Origin: Camellia lanceoleosa
Taxonomy: Eukaryota > Streptophyta > Magnoliopsida > Ericales > Theaceae
Direction of reading: 5' to 3'
Length of the DNA: 64,000 bases
Assembly (NCBI GenBank): GCA_025200525.1
Contig: CM045760.1
Span: 46,147,932 to 46,211,931 of the forward strand
Of the stretch, positions 34,846-45,975 are shown one piece after another. Both the position numbers and the translations under genes were made by a program. Below the pieces are notes generated by a model, which saw nothing but the letters and a program-made list of their open reading frames with translations, made no database searches and was not told the origin of the DNA. Each line of letters starts with the position of its first letter. Position 1 is the first letter of the stretch.

Positions 34846-36627
34846 GTTGTCGTAAGGACAGTCACTAAAAGGTAATTCCGAAAAATAAACAAAAGAGTTT
34901 TTAGGATAAAAATTTTAAAAATGTCGCTAATAAATATACTTTTAAGACAAAATAACTTAATTCCAAAAGTGTTTACTTGTAAGACAAACTTTTAGTCCCA
35001 AAAGATTAATAATTTATAACCAAATATTCAATTTTATCACCAAAAATTAAATAATAATACTTATAGTGACACAAATATTTAATATCTAAAAAATAATTTT
35101 ACTCTTAAATTTTTGTTTTTTAAATCTTGAATTTTTGTAATGGTGGGTGACAAAACTCAGCGCTACTAATTTCTATTACAATTCGTCGTTGATCGGACAA
35201 CACTGCCTGCGGGACCATTGAAAGGGACAATATAAACCAAGGGAAATTTTTAATTGGTCCCATACAAAAGAGGTTCTCATATTGTAATAACCTAATGGTA
35301 AATTCTTTCACACTTTAAGAAGTTTTACCCACTTTATTTTTTTTTTTAAATCGTCCCAATATAAACGAAAGGAAAATTAAGTAGTACAAATCGTTCTCTC
35401 TAAACTAAGGTAGTGACACAACTCGTCTCTTGTAGTATGGTTCGTCTCATACTTTGAATGTGAAAGAATAGAAAACTTTTGTATAAAAAATATTCAACAA
35501 TCACAGAAAGCCGAATATTTGAAGAAATAATGGAAAGTGTATATATAAAACTTCTAAAACACCATACAATTGTTCAAACCTTTACATAATTGAAAATCAA
35601 AAAGAAAAACTACTTTCATGGCTAGGGTTTCATTAAAACCCTAGAAAAGACGACTAGCCACTCATGGAGGAGTGAGAAGAGGAAGAAGACGAGGAAGAAG
35701 ACCCCACGGAAGTATCCTTCAAGCTTTTTGGAGCAAATCCTCTCTTGAAACCCTAGCCTCTTTTTCCTTTCCAAAACAATTTCAGAACCCTAATCCAGCC
35801 TTTTTCTTTCCTATTTATGCTTATCTTGCCTTTCAAACAGGTTTAAAATATTGAGCCCATTTTCCAAGAAAAATCAACGCACGTGTGGAAAAGTCAACGC
35901 ACTTGCGGACAAAGTCAACGTACGTGCGGGAATTTGTTTTCTCTCCAAATTTTATCTTTTTGCCCATTTTATGCTCCGACTATGTACAACTTGATTGACA
36001 TTAAACACACACAAAATATACAGTTTGACAAGCAAGTAAAGTTAAGAGATCCTAATTAACGACCTCAATATTGCACAATTTGGCCTTAATCGCATCCCTC
36101 AACTTACAACTTGTTAGTCCTCAACCAAGTAATAAATAAAATTAAATTTAACAAAATCTAGCTATTTCTTCTTTCGTGGGAAAACGGTTGCATTTGGCAT
36201 ATGCAACAAGCCTTTAAACCACAAAGTTACTCCAAGTGAACGAGTAAAGTCTCGTAAGGTTTCCAGAAATGATACTCACAAACATTAATATATTCATATA
36301 ACAATTGACCACACTACTCCACCTAACAATCAACTTATGTGCCACTACAGTGTGATATTGAGACATAATGAGTCATTAAAGGCACAGTGGACAAGCATGA
36401 AGGAACTTATTGAGTCAAAACCACAATTCAGTTAATACAAAAATAAAGTCCCCTGTACTTGTGTAGGCTAGTAGACAAATCATCAGTACCATCGGTGTAA
36501 AGTGCAATCTCCATATTAGTTAACTGTCCACTATAATAGCCCAGTGTAACTCATAATAACACCCAACATATACAGGAAAACTAAACTGCAGCAGCCAAGA
36601 TTCTCAAAAGTTTTTTTTTTTTTTTTA
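34846..36627. other. Intergenic, no gene recognised
   Basis: AT-rich. 35870-35935 repeats 'gtcaacgcacgtgcgg' three times. 35680-35720 is GA-rich. The small ORF at 35672 has no recognisable domain. This may be the untranslated part of the retroelement whose ORF lies at 37820-38855, but I see no LTR pair. Confidence 0.4.
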
Positions 36628-36985
36628 GATGACTGTGCAATGTCCTGATCCATTAAGCTTTCTAATTAACCTATTCAAACAAGCATTGGGCCAATGACTC
36701 CCAAACTAGACGGTTTTAGGGCACTAGGTGTGAAGAAACCCCTACGGGCTTAATAACTCGAGTTGAAAAGGCTACGAATCCGGACAAGTCATTCTCCTTA
36801 TTGTTCCTTAACCGTGCAATGTTTAAGTTCCTTAAGTTTTCTAATTAACCCATGTAGCAAGTATTGGGCCAATGACTCCCAAACTTGACAGTTTTAGGAC
36901 ACTAGGTGTAGAGACACCCCTATGGGCTTAATAAGTCGAGTTAAAAATGTTACGAACCCAAACAAGTCAAGTATTATTCTTAATT
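36628..36985. repeat. Diverged ~185-bp tandem duplication
   Basis: Two units (about 36628-36800 and 36815-36985) share 'gtgcaatg', 'ttctaattaacc', 'attgggccaatgactcccaa', 'cactaggtgt' and 'gggcttaataa' in order. A degenerate (ATT)n run follows at 36985-37008. Confidence 0.7.
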
Positions 36986-37819
36986 TTATTATTATTATTA
37001 TTATTATTTAAGAATCTTGGCTCCTCATTTACTCTTTTCTGTAATCCTAGCCATTATCAATGATGTACACCAGGGATTATAATAAAAAGGTCACCGCTAT
37101 GATAGTGTGTTCATGTGAATTAAGGCATACTCATGACAAGTGTACTAATACCACAAACACAGACAACTCTCCTAGTACAAACATCACATGCAAGTATCTA
37201 CCCAATAAACCCTTTTCATACAAGTCTACTATGCTTCCCAATTAACATATACAAATATCATCACCTTACTAGCAACAAGTCACATCAAGTGAAGTAATGC
37301 AATCAAGTGAAACAGGTATAAGCATGAATTATGACCCAAATGGAAATGCACAAAAGAAAATATAACTCTCATCCCCCAACTTGAATATGACATTGTCCGC
37401 AATGAAAAAGTAGAGAGAAATGAGAGAATATTACCAGAAATTGTAGGGGCACATCTAAGTAGGCATAGAGTAACAGACACACACTTCACACACTTTTTTT
37501 TTTTTGAAAAGAAGAAATAACTAAAAAGAAAAAAAAAACAAAGATAAGCCGGTAGTATAGAGAATCCGGTGGCGGTGGCGGTGGTGGTGGTGGCAGGAAA
37601 TGCTGGGCAAACAAGGCGTTCATCAAGGATCACGTCTCAAAGGCTTCATCCTGAACCCGTTGGCGAGCTGATCGAAACACTTTTGACTTGACTCTCGATA
37701 TGTATAAAAGTCAGTTTGCAGTGATGCAACTGACTTCTGAATGTCGAGCTGGCGAGCGTGTAGCTGGTCGAAGGCCGCCTGAGAATAGTCTCAATGCGCC
37801 AGAAAATTCATGCGCAACC
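36986..37819. other. Non-coding stretch next to the retroelement ORF
   Basis: No gene. Contains a GGTGGC/GGTGGT run at 37567-37595 and an A/T-rich low-complexity patch at 37494-37540. Confidence 0.4.
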
Positions 37820-38855
37820 CTATGAGACTCCGATAGTGATCACGAAGAGTACTGTGGACCTCATCCACAGAGTGCTGAAACTGTAAGTACTCCTCGCAAG
37901 TAATGTAGAATGGGTCCCTTGGAGAGGCACGGAGGGGGGGGCAGGATAAGGTGGGTGGTCATGGACGGGGTCCGGGGCTTTATCGTTTGGGGCACCAACC
38001 TGCTGCGGAAAGCGAGATATGCTATGTTGCCATTCCCGCTGCCCGAAAGTCGGATAAGCTCGATCAATCTCCTCAGTCGAAGCAAGGGGGAGGCCGTTCA
38101 GCTCGAAGACAAGTGTGAGCATGTTGGCAAATGGCAGGGGCCAAGTCAGGTTCTGCATAGGTTGAGGCCGAACTGCCTCTCGTAAAAATTTCCGCATATG
38201 GTTCAAGATGATGTGCGCAAGCAGAACCTGATAGCCATGCTGATAACTGTGTAAGACCTAAACAAACTCCAAGCGGGGCTCAGCTTTATGCCCAAATGGA
38301 AGGGCATTCTTATGGATCACGGAATCAATGAATAGCAAGCGGCCGGGCAGCTTGCTCTGCACAAGCATGTGAAACTAGTGTCACCGTGGGCCCCCAGGAA
38401 GTTTTGTTGGATGAGACTATGTATGGGTTGTTGATCCTCAACTTCCGGGAAGGACTGATATTCTAGCTTAGAGAAGAACCCTAAAGTGTCAGCAGTCATG
38501 GATTCGGTGATGTTGACGAGATGGCCATCAATGGTGGATAGTAGCCCGGGCTCGGTGAGTGACTCATACAGGTTTTGGTAGAATAGTCGTACCAGATGAG
38601 GATAAGTATGTGTTGTAACTGTACAAAGGTCTAACTGCTGCCAGAGTTGGAGCTGCTCAACAGCCCAAGAAGTGGCCGAGTCACGTTGAAAATATGCAAT
38701 GTTGAACTGCGTAAGGTTGTGAAGTGGCGTGAAGCCCACTCCCGCTGTGGCAAGTCACCTGATGGTGGTGGTGACGGTGATGGTGGTGGCAGTGGCGCTG
38801 AGGAGGTGGAACCTTTGGCCTTTTTGGAGGCCCAGGTGGATAGCTGTCTACTCAT
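37820..38855 (-). pseudogene. Broken retroelement-type ORF ('putative plant transposon protein'-like)
   Basis: Three overlapping frames read in order on the minus strand. A start at 38855 (MSRQLSTWASKKAKG, then a Pro/Ser-rich stretch) is followed by 'HLVRLFYQNLYESLTEPGL' and later by 'NHMRKFLREAV' and 'NLTWPLPFANMLTLVFELNG'. The pattern 'RLFYxNL ... LPFxxMLT' resembles the hypothetical protein common in plant non-autonomous retroelements and annotated as a putative plant transposon protein. At least two frameshifts and an in-frame stop break it. The family match is from memory and is tentative. Confidence 0.5.
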
Positions 38856-40015
38856 ATCCTTTAAGTAGTGAAGAAAAAGAGAAAGAATGATGATTTGTCA
38901 GAAAAAATGGTGGTCGCTGGAGATTCGACGAACGAAGAGGAAATAGGGTGCCGACAGTGAGATGGTGGTGAGAAAGAAGGAGGGTGAAGGTTGGTGATGG
39001 TGGGGCTTGATGGAGTTTGTGGGTGTGTTGGGTTTAGAGAGAAAAGAAGAAGATGAGAAAGATAGAGTGAGAGAGATGGTTGGGAAAGTGATAGTCAACA
39101 AGTGTGGTAGGGTTCGGTTAAAGTTTAAAAAATATATATATATATACATGAATTTATTTTTTTATTTTTATTTTTATTTTGATGAAATATAAAATAGATA
39201 AATAAACATAAATAAATAAACAAACTGCAGAGAAATTTTTTTTTTTGGAGCAACACGATCACCTAACCGAGCTCAAGGCCATCCGCTTAGCAACTAAGTC
39301 AATGGTGTTGGTAAGTGCTCCCTTTGTTCGTTTTCCAATTTGCACATCTGTTTGCTTATCATCTCAAGTTGAGAGAGTATTTAGATTTGGTAGACGATGA
39401 TCCAAACCGTTAACTTTTTAAAACTTGTTTAGTAGAATATTTATGTAAAAAATAAGATGATTGGATATTGGTAACTATATTTGAATAATATTTGTTTTAA
39501 AAAAATAGATGATAAATATAATTTTAAGAATAATCATTTATTTTTTATAATATAAATTTGAGTCAAACATTTAGAAACTGATGTCTGATAATCTTAATTT
39601 TTTATATGAATATTCTATTCAACAAATCCTAAAAAGTGAACGGTTTGAATTATCGAAATGGGACATATGGTGGACTCTATGGACCACTCAAATTCTCTCA
39701 TATTGAGATCTCAACATGAGAGAAAGTCAACATTTTTTAAACTCAATAATTTAGCAATCAATTAGGATATTTAAGATGACATATGTCTCATACTTTTCTT
39801 AATTATCAATCAATTATATTACTTTCACATCATTAAATCTAAAAAGTAAGTTTAAAAAGTAGAATTATACATCATTCTCCATTTAATGATATAATTTCAA
39901 GTAAGTTACTATTACTTTGGATACTTCATTTAATTCTAGTTTGTTTAGCTCTTATTACTGATTTCCGAACTTCTTCATTCGTATCACCAAAACCATAGTT
40001 CTCTTTTCAGTTGCC
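38856..40015. other. Intergenic region upstream of the UGT relic
   Basis: No gene. (AT)n at 39131-39146. 39735-39850 repeats sequence seen at 31190-31340. A UGT promoter may once have lain at 39850-40015; nothing diagnostic remains. Confidence 0.45.
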
Positions 40016-41175
40016 ATGGACCAAACGCCTCATGTAGCTTTTCTACCAATTCCAAGTATGGGCCATCTCATCCCTTTCATTTAATTTGCCAAGCAACTCG
40101 TCTAGAACCACCACTTCTCCGTCACCATCCTCATCACCTTCGCCGAACAACCCACCAAAGCCCAAAAAACAGTCCTCAAAACTCTCCCCAAAACCATCCA
40201 CCACATCTTCCTCCCACCTGTTAAATTACCCAATGACCCACTCAGTGCTCTAAATCTTCCTCAAAATCACTCTCTCTCTCTCCCCTCTCTCAAACACACT
40301 TTAGCATCCTTATCCACTACGTGGTTGGTTTCTCTCATCCTTGATCATTTTGGCATCAATGCCATCAATGTAGCCAAGGAGTTAGGCGTCTCACCATACT
40401 TGTTCTTCCCTTTAGCAATCTCATTGTTGTTTTGCCTTCATTTTCTGAAGATCAATAAGACGGTTACGGGCAAGTACAGAGACCTACCTGGACCGATACA
40501 ATTCCCTGGTTGTGTACCGGTTCATGGTAGAGATCTCCCGGACCCAGTTCAAGACTGGTCAAACAAAGCATACAAAGGACTCATTGGGAATTTTAAGCTG
40601 TATAGTTTAGCCGAGGGCATAATTGTTAATACCTTCATGGACATGGAAGAGGGAGCTATAAAAAATTTGTTGGTGGACAAGCCAGGCAAGCCGTCAGTTT
40701 ATACGGTTGGACCGCTTATGCAAACTGGTTTGAGTGATGGGTCAGAACGGCCCGAGTGTTTGTAATAGTTAGATGATCAGTTAAGTGGGTCAGTAGTGTT
40801 TGTGTCATTCGGAAGTGGTGGGACTCCCTCTCATGACCAGCTCACTGAGTTGGCATTGGGTTTGGAACAAAGTGGCCAAAGATTTTTATGAGTTGTGAGA
40901 TGCCCTAGTGACAATGCTAGTGTTGCATTTTGCAATGCACATAACCAAAATGCCTTTCTAGCTTCTTGCTAAAATGGTTGTTGGAAGGGACACAAGGCCG
41001 AGGCCTAGTGGTGCCATCATGGGCACCGCAAATAGACGTTCTAAGCCACCGTGTCACCGGTGAATTTTTGACAGTGTGTATGGAATTCGATTCTGGAGAG
41101 CACTGTCCACGGTGTGAAAATTCACCAGAGAATGGAAGGACTCAAGGATGCTGCTGCAAAGGTCTTAAGTGGTGA
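40016..41175 (+). pseudogene. UGT72-like UDP-glucosyltransferase pseudogene, 5' part
   Basis: From ATG at 40016 the frame reads TPHVAFLPIPSMGHLIPF, the N-terminal acceptor-side signature of UGT72 enzymes. TAA at 40082 and TAG at 40103 interrupt it. The same frame then runs to 40765 with 'VAKELGVSPYLFFP', 'FPGCVPVHGRDLPDPVQD' and 'AEGIIVNTFMDMEEGAIK'. After stops and frameshifts comes the start of the PSPG sugar-nucleotide box ([13 protein letters not shown], about 41010-41050). The rest of the box and about 70 codons beyond it are deleted. The tail ([11 protein letters not shown]) is cut by the CACTA element at 41176 and resumes at 50906. Living UGT72 enzymes glucosylate phenolics and monolignols; this copy cannot. 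Confidence 0.9.
41173..41175. repeat. CACTA target-site duplication, left (TGA)
   Basis: TGA precedes CACTGCTGG; TGA also follows ...CCTGTAGTG at 50906-50908. Three bases is the CACTA standard. Confidence 0.85.
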
Positions 41176-41194
41176 CACTGCTGGAAATTGGATT

Positions 41195-41500
41195 TTTAGG
41201 GGCGTTTAAAAAACGCCGCTAAATGTATGAAAAACGCCGCCAATTCTTTTTGTGGCGTTTAGTACCAAGCGTCGAAGATGCGGCCGTCGCTGTAACTTTG
41301 TGACGTTTCAAAAACGTCGTAATATTAGTATAGGAGGCGTTTTAAAAAACGCCGCTAAATGTCCTACTATACGCACGCTGACGTCACTAACAATATTTAG
41401 CGACGTTTTGAAAACGCCGTGGTATCTGTTTTACAAAAATATGACCGTTAGTATTTAGGGTTTAGGAGGCGTTTGTAGAAACGCCGTCATATCCCTTTTC
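41195..41500. repeat. CACTA subterminal repeats, left
   Basis: About ten copies of 10-20-bp inverted motifs such as 'ggcgttttaaaaaacgcc' and 'gacgtttcaaaaacgtc', with 'gctaaatg' spacers. In En/Spm-type elements such motifs bind the transposase. Confidence 0.75.
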
Positions 41501-41510
41501 CTTTTTTTTT

Positions 41511-42220
41511 TTTTGGTTTGAAATTGTGCTAATTTTATTTGATTGAATTTAAAAAATGCCTGTAATAAAACTAAAATATAAAATATTAACTCCCATTCAA
41601 ATACCTATAATAAAACTAACATATAAAATAATAACTCCATTCAAATAACAAATGAAACATTAATTCAGTATCTCATTCAATCAATATCCAATCACCATTA
41701 CCTACAAAATAACATTTCCAAAATCCAAAAATCATGTTTTAACATTAACCACAAACTAACATATATCCAAAAATCATGTTTTAGAAGTTACTAATAAAAA
41801 AGATTGGCTATGCCTCAGGGATGAATGAGAAACAGTTTTATCCATTCATTATGATTAAAAGGTAAATCATAACGACATAAAAAAATAAAAAAGATTGGGG
41901 ATTGATAAAATATTTCTTCCTGTAGTGATGTCATATTTCTTTACATCCAGCAAGAAGGGATAAAATCTTTTTATGAATGGAGCATATGCTATGTCGGCCT
42001 GCAACATAGAAATTTTGACACAGATTAGGGGTTCCATTACAATTTACAAATTGACTATATATTCACCAACTTCTTGGAAAGTATATATTAGTTCGCACTT
42101 CTTTGACTACAATGCATAACACAACTGCATTTGTAGTTTAAGTAATACATAATAATTTTAAATATAAGAACAGTAAAGATGGAAAACCAATATCAAATTA
42201 GTAGAGTGCAACTAACTTAC
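41511..42220. other. CACTA interior, AT-rich, no gene
   Basis: No coding sequence or recognisable exon. Short direct repeats ('aaaataacatt', 'ccaaaaatcatgtttta') around 41560-41790. Confidence 0.5.
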
Positions 42221-42221
42221 T

Positions 42222-44154
42222 AGACCCGACCAAGGAAGAAAGGTCCATCAGTAAATTTGAAGAGAGCTGATTCGAGGTAATCAAAAGCAGTACCTGTCAA
42301 GGTTTATTAGAGCGGGTCACATTATGATTCATATAAAATGTTAAATTTCTTTCTAGATCGTAGTACTTAAAAAAAAAAATACCACGTCTTGAATCTTATT
42401 GATTTCATTTTCAGATCCTCCCTTCAGTGAAGTGATCACGGCCAGATTAAAGGTGTTTGTGTAGGATAGCAACTCCTCAGCAAATTCTCTCTTGGTGGGA
42501 TCCAAGAGACATTTGATACGCTCTAGAATTCAAATTTTTGAAGCGATAGAGAGTTGAATTTTATGTCAAGAGTGAAAAATCTACTTACATCAGGGTAAAG
42601 AGCTGGTCCTTCAAAGTAGCTATCAATATATTTTAGCAAATCAAGACTCTCTCCTCGAATTTCATTATTGTGCTCTAGTGATGGCACCTACTAATTTTGA
42701 AAAGGAAAAAAGAAAAGAATCTGCAAATATCATAATCTATGAAACAAGAGGGCTCTCAACAGATTTTGTGATTTTTTCCTCATTTGATAGATATAAATTT
42801 CTGCAATTTTAAGAAGAGAACGAGGAACACAAAAATTACCAAACAGTATTTTCCGAACAATTAATTATGGTTGAGAATGTAACCTTATTTGGTGGGTAGA
42901 CTTTTTCCTTGTACAAATCTGGCCTATTTTGAAGATCAATAGGAACTAATTTGATCTTCTCTTGCAGACCCTGCACAAAGAAGTAAAGAAATTTCAAATC
43001 GAGAATTGCAGTAATATGAATAAAAGAAAAAAGAAAAGAAATAGTAGAGCAGAAAAATTATCCATAAAATTTAACACAACCTTGTAATTCCGTGCAATCC
43101 AAACACGCTGCGCATACGGACAAATGTAAGAGGTGTACAACCTTCAGGAAATAAAAATGGAACATGGTGATCAACAAATGCATGAGAACACGCAGAAACA
43201 CACACAAACGTGAAACACACACACACATGTATCCCAATTGAAAACCAGCAAAAAATTTCAAACAGTGATAGTAACATATTAACTTGGCATGATTCAAAGT
43301 TCAGACATTGATAGTGTGTCCTGTGGAATTTGATAACCAAATCATTTGCTTCATCTGTCTTGATGTTTTAGCACACAAAATTGCACCACGAATATATTCT
43401 GCTAAAATGTAGGCTAAATTTTAATCCACTCACAAATGTATGTGTCATATAAAGTTGTTCTATACAGAACTCGAAAAGGATGTACCCAATGCACAAGCAC
43501 CCACTTTGCAGCAGGGTCTAGAGTGATAATAAATCACACACATTTAAGATGGAAAAGAAGAACAAATGCACATGAATGATAAATCACACACAGACACAAA
43601 GAACACAACGTCACCCCCAAAACTAGGTTATGTCCACGGCTGTTGTCATTTCACTGATAATGTCTCCTCTCGACTATATATTCTTTAAAAATTAAGACAA
43701 TAGGTCATAAGTGCGGAAATAATAATAATAGCCATCTTCCAAATTTATGGTTGAAATTCGCAATTGAATGGTTAGTGTCTATTAATTATAGGATTCACAC
43801 TACCCAACAAATTATACAAACTAACGGTGAGATGCATTTATAATTTTATATTTACATTCTCGGATAGTTTGATGAAAGAGAAAAATTAATTAGCACATTT
43901 TCTAACGATTTGATGAACAGAGTTATTAGATGTGACAATTACTAGATTGAAAAGAAATTATTCAAAAAGAAAAAGCGTGACAGCATTCACACCTGCAATT
44001 TATATAATAGAATAGAAATACACATGTAATGGAGATAAAGGTAAGAGTGAGATTTTTAAAACGAGCAAACCTTGTGGTTCCATCAAAAAGAGGAGGTGGG
44101 TCAGAGCTAGAATCAAGAACAGGGGGAAGAACTTCCTCAACATCACCACCAACC
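42222..44154 (-). pseudogene. Captured Lambda-class glutathione transferase (GSTL) fragment
   Basis: Exon-like blocks in order on the minus strand: 44071-44154 (VEEVLPPVLDSSSDPPPLF, DGTTR), 43081-43141 (TSYICPYAQRVWIARNYK), 42884-42970 (LQEKIKLVPIDLQNRP), 42589-42687 (VPSLEHNNEIRGESLDL), about 42412-42515 (DPTKREFAEELLSYTNTF) and about 42222-42296 (FDYLESALFKFTDGPFFLG, ending at a TAG). Boundaries at the first four are GT-AG and in phase. The CPYA site holds the catalytic Cys typical of Lambda GSTs, which act in glutathione-dependent reduction. The last part of the C-terminal domain is missing, and there is no proper start. Introns are retained, so capture was from DNA, not mRNA. Confidence 0.85.
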
Positions 44155-44323
44155 CTGCCAAATGCCAATATTATACAAAGCTATATCCACCATTAAATAT
44201 AATGATTATATGCATATAGAACTCATTTGACTCGACCTTGAAACTTCTGGTCAAGATCATAACATTAAACAGAGTCATGGTCTCATTGACATTGATTTAG
44301 GAAAGTGGATATATTTTTTTAAC

Positions 44324-45306
44324 CTGTATAAATGTCGAAGGACCCCCAAGAATATCAAAATACTTCTTAAGCCGCTCAACAATCTGTTTAAAGGAAAAAT
44401 AAACCATTAGCATTGGTGCAAGTAAATTTAGTGCCAAAAATCAACTTTTTTTTAGCCATGACATCATCCACAAGAACTTTAATGTTTGGTTAATAAAAAA
44501 ATAAATTTGTGCCCGCATGAAATAAAAATGTTTAAAGTGAGTACACCATAAAAAACCAAATACAATGAAAACAAATCCATGTCTGAATGATAATTATTAA
44601 AACAAATCATCTTGCATTTACTTTCAAGACATTGATCGACAACATAATTCAATACCGAGAATGTAACCAACATAATCAGAAGAGAAAGTACACAGAGCAA
44701 ACCTTGGGGTTTCTGAAGATGTCATTTGGATCATTTATCACAAACCAACCAAGTCACCAACCGGGGACTATCCATCACTTTGATAAAGAGCCAAGCGTGA
44801 GAACTGGAACAACTGAACCAAAAACTCCCATCAGCACAAAAGGATTAGCCCCAAAAGCAAGGAGGCCATAAACTTCATCAGCAATTACAAGAATTTTCAG
44901 CCTTTTTGCAGTTTCAGCAATCTAATTGCAATAAATCAGTTAATAGAAAACCCAATGCTTATTGTAACCATAAAACCAATTATGAAGTGAAGAATACCTT
45001 CTTCAAATGTTGATAAGTATAGACATTGCCACATGGATTCCCAGGATTTACGATTACCATTGCAGCAGTGTTATGGTCTGCAAGAGCTTCGACAGCATCA
45101 AGATCAAAATGCCGAACTTCAAGATGTCTAAAAGCGACAAAGTTAAGTAGATTGGGAACCCTGGCCTTGGAAGCAAAATATTCACTCCCGGGCGAGCTAA
45201 CATTGACAATGCTACATCAATAGCTTGAGTGCAACCAGATGTGACAAAAGCATCGTCGGGTGATAACTTGTAAGGGAGATCATGTGACAAATATTCGGCA
45301 ATTGCC
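44324..45306 (-). pseudogene. Captured tyrosine aminotransferase-like fragment
   Basis: Minus-strand exons: 44998-45306 (AIAEYLSHDLPYKLSPDDAF, SGCTQAIDVALSMLARPG, LLPRPGFPIY, then after a frameshift HFDLDAVEALADHNTAAM and VNPGNPCGNVYTYQHLKK), 44703-44921 ([14 protein letters not shown], then the PLP-lysine motif GSLSK followed by a stop) and 44324-44383 (IVERLKKYFDILGGPSTFIQ). Splice sites are GT-AG. The text matches plant TAT/SUR1-like PLP enzymes. N- and C-terminal exons are absent, and stops follow the lysine and occur once more downstream. It lies directly upstream of the GSTL fragment, in the same direction. Confidence 0.88.
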
Positions 45307-45779
45307 CTGTTTAAAGAAAAAACAAACAAAATGAACATAAAAAAAATCCCATTTTCAAATACCAATTCCACATCTGGATCATTTGTTTAATATGCTGTTA
45401 CTATAAGTTTGCTTCGCTTCTTCAAGCTCCACCCCTTACTAACTAACTAATCTGACAAACTTAAACTCTCAAAACCTAACCCTCCATGCAATTACTGGAA
45501 ATTCCTAGGAAAATAATAAATTAAATTTCAACTCTTAACTCCTACAGTTCATGTTCTTTTTGTTTCAACAAGCAAAAAAACTCCATGATTTAAAAAATAA
45601 CAATAAAATAATTTCAAATCAGCCAAAACTTGTTGGCTGCTAGATTCTTGGCTATTTGGGAGCCAAAATCGTGAGAAACCTAACATCATCTTTTAATAAA
45701 TATCCTTTCCTGTATTTCCTTCTAACAAAGCAGAGCAATAATTTAAATTCAACCCTAGTTTCTTTACATCTACATTTTC

Positions 45780-45975
45780 TCAGCAACGATCACATGACGT
45801 TTAAGTTTATGACGAAGCTCTTGCAGCCAACGATCACATGACGTTTATGACGTTTAAAAACGTCGTAAAATTAGTATAGGCGGCGTTTGTATAAACGCCG
45901 CTAAATGTGGCAGCCAACGATCACATGACGTCACACAGGCATTCAGCGACGCTTCAAAAACGTCGAAATAGCATT
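45780..45975. repeat. Internal copy of CACTA subterminal-type repeats
   Basis: 'gcagccaacgatcacatgac' appears nearly three times, with 'ggcggcgtttgtataaacgcc' and 'gctaaatg' as in the left terminus. It separates the TAT/GSTL block from the ALA/PP2C block. Confidence 0.65.

Noticed and set aside
40016..41175. A functional glucosyltransferase gene
   Set aside because: Two early stops, later frameshifts, loss of most of the PSPG box and a 9.7-kb insertion.
44587..44871. Plus-strand ORF over the aminotransferase exon
   Set aside because: Shadow of the minus-strand TAT exon, which has clear family text and splice sites.
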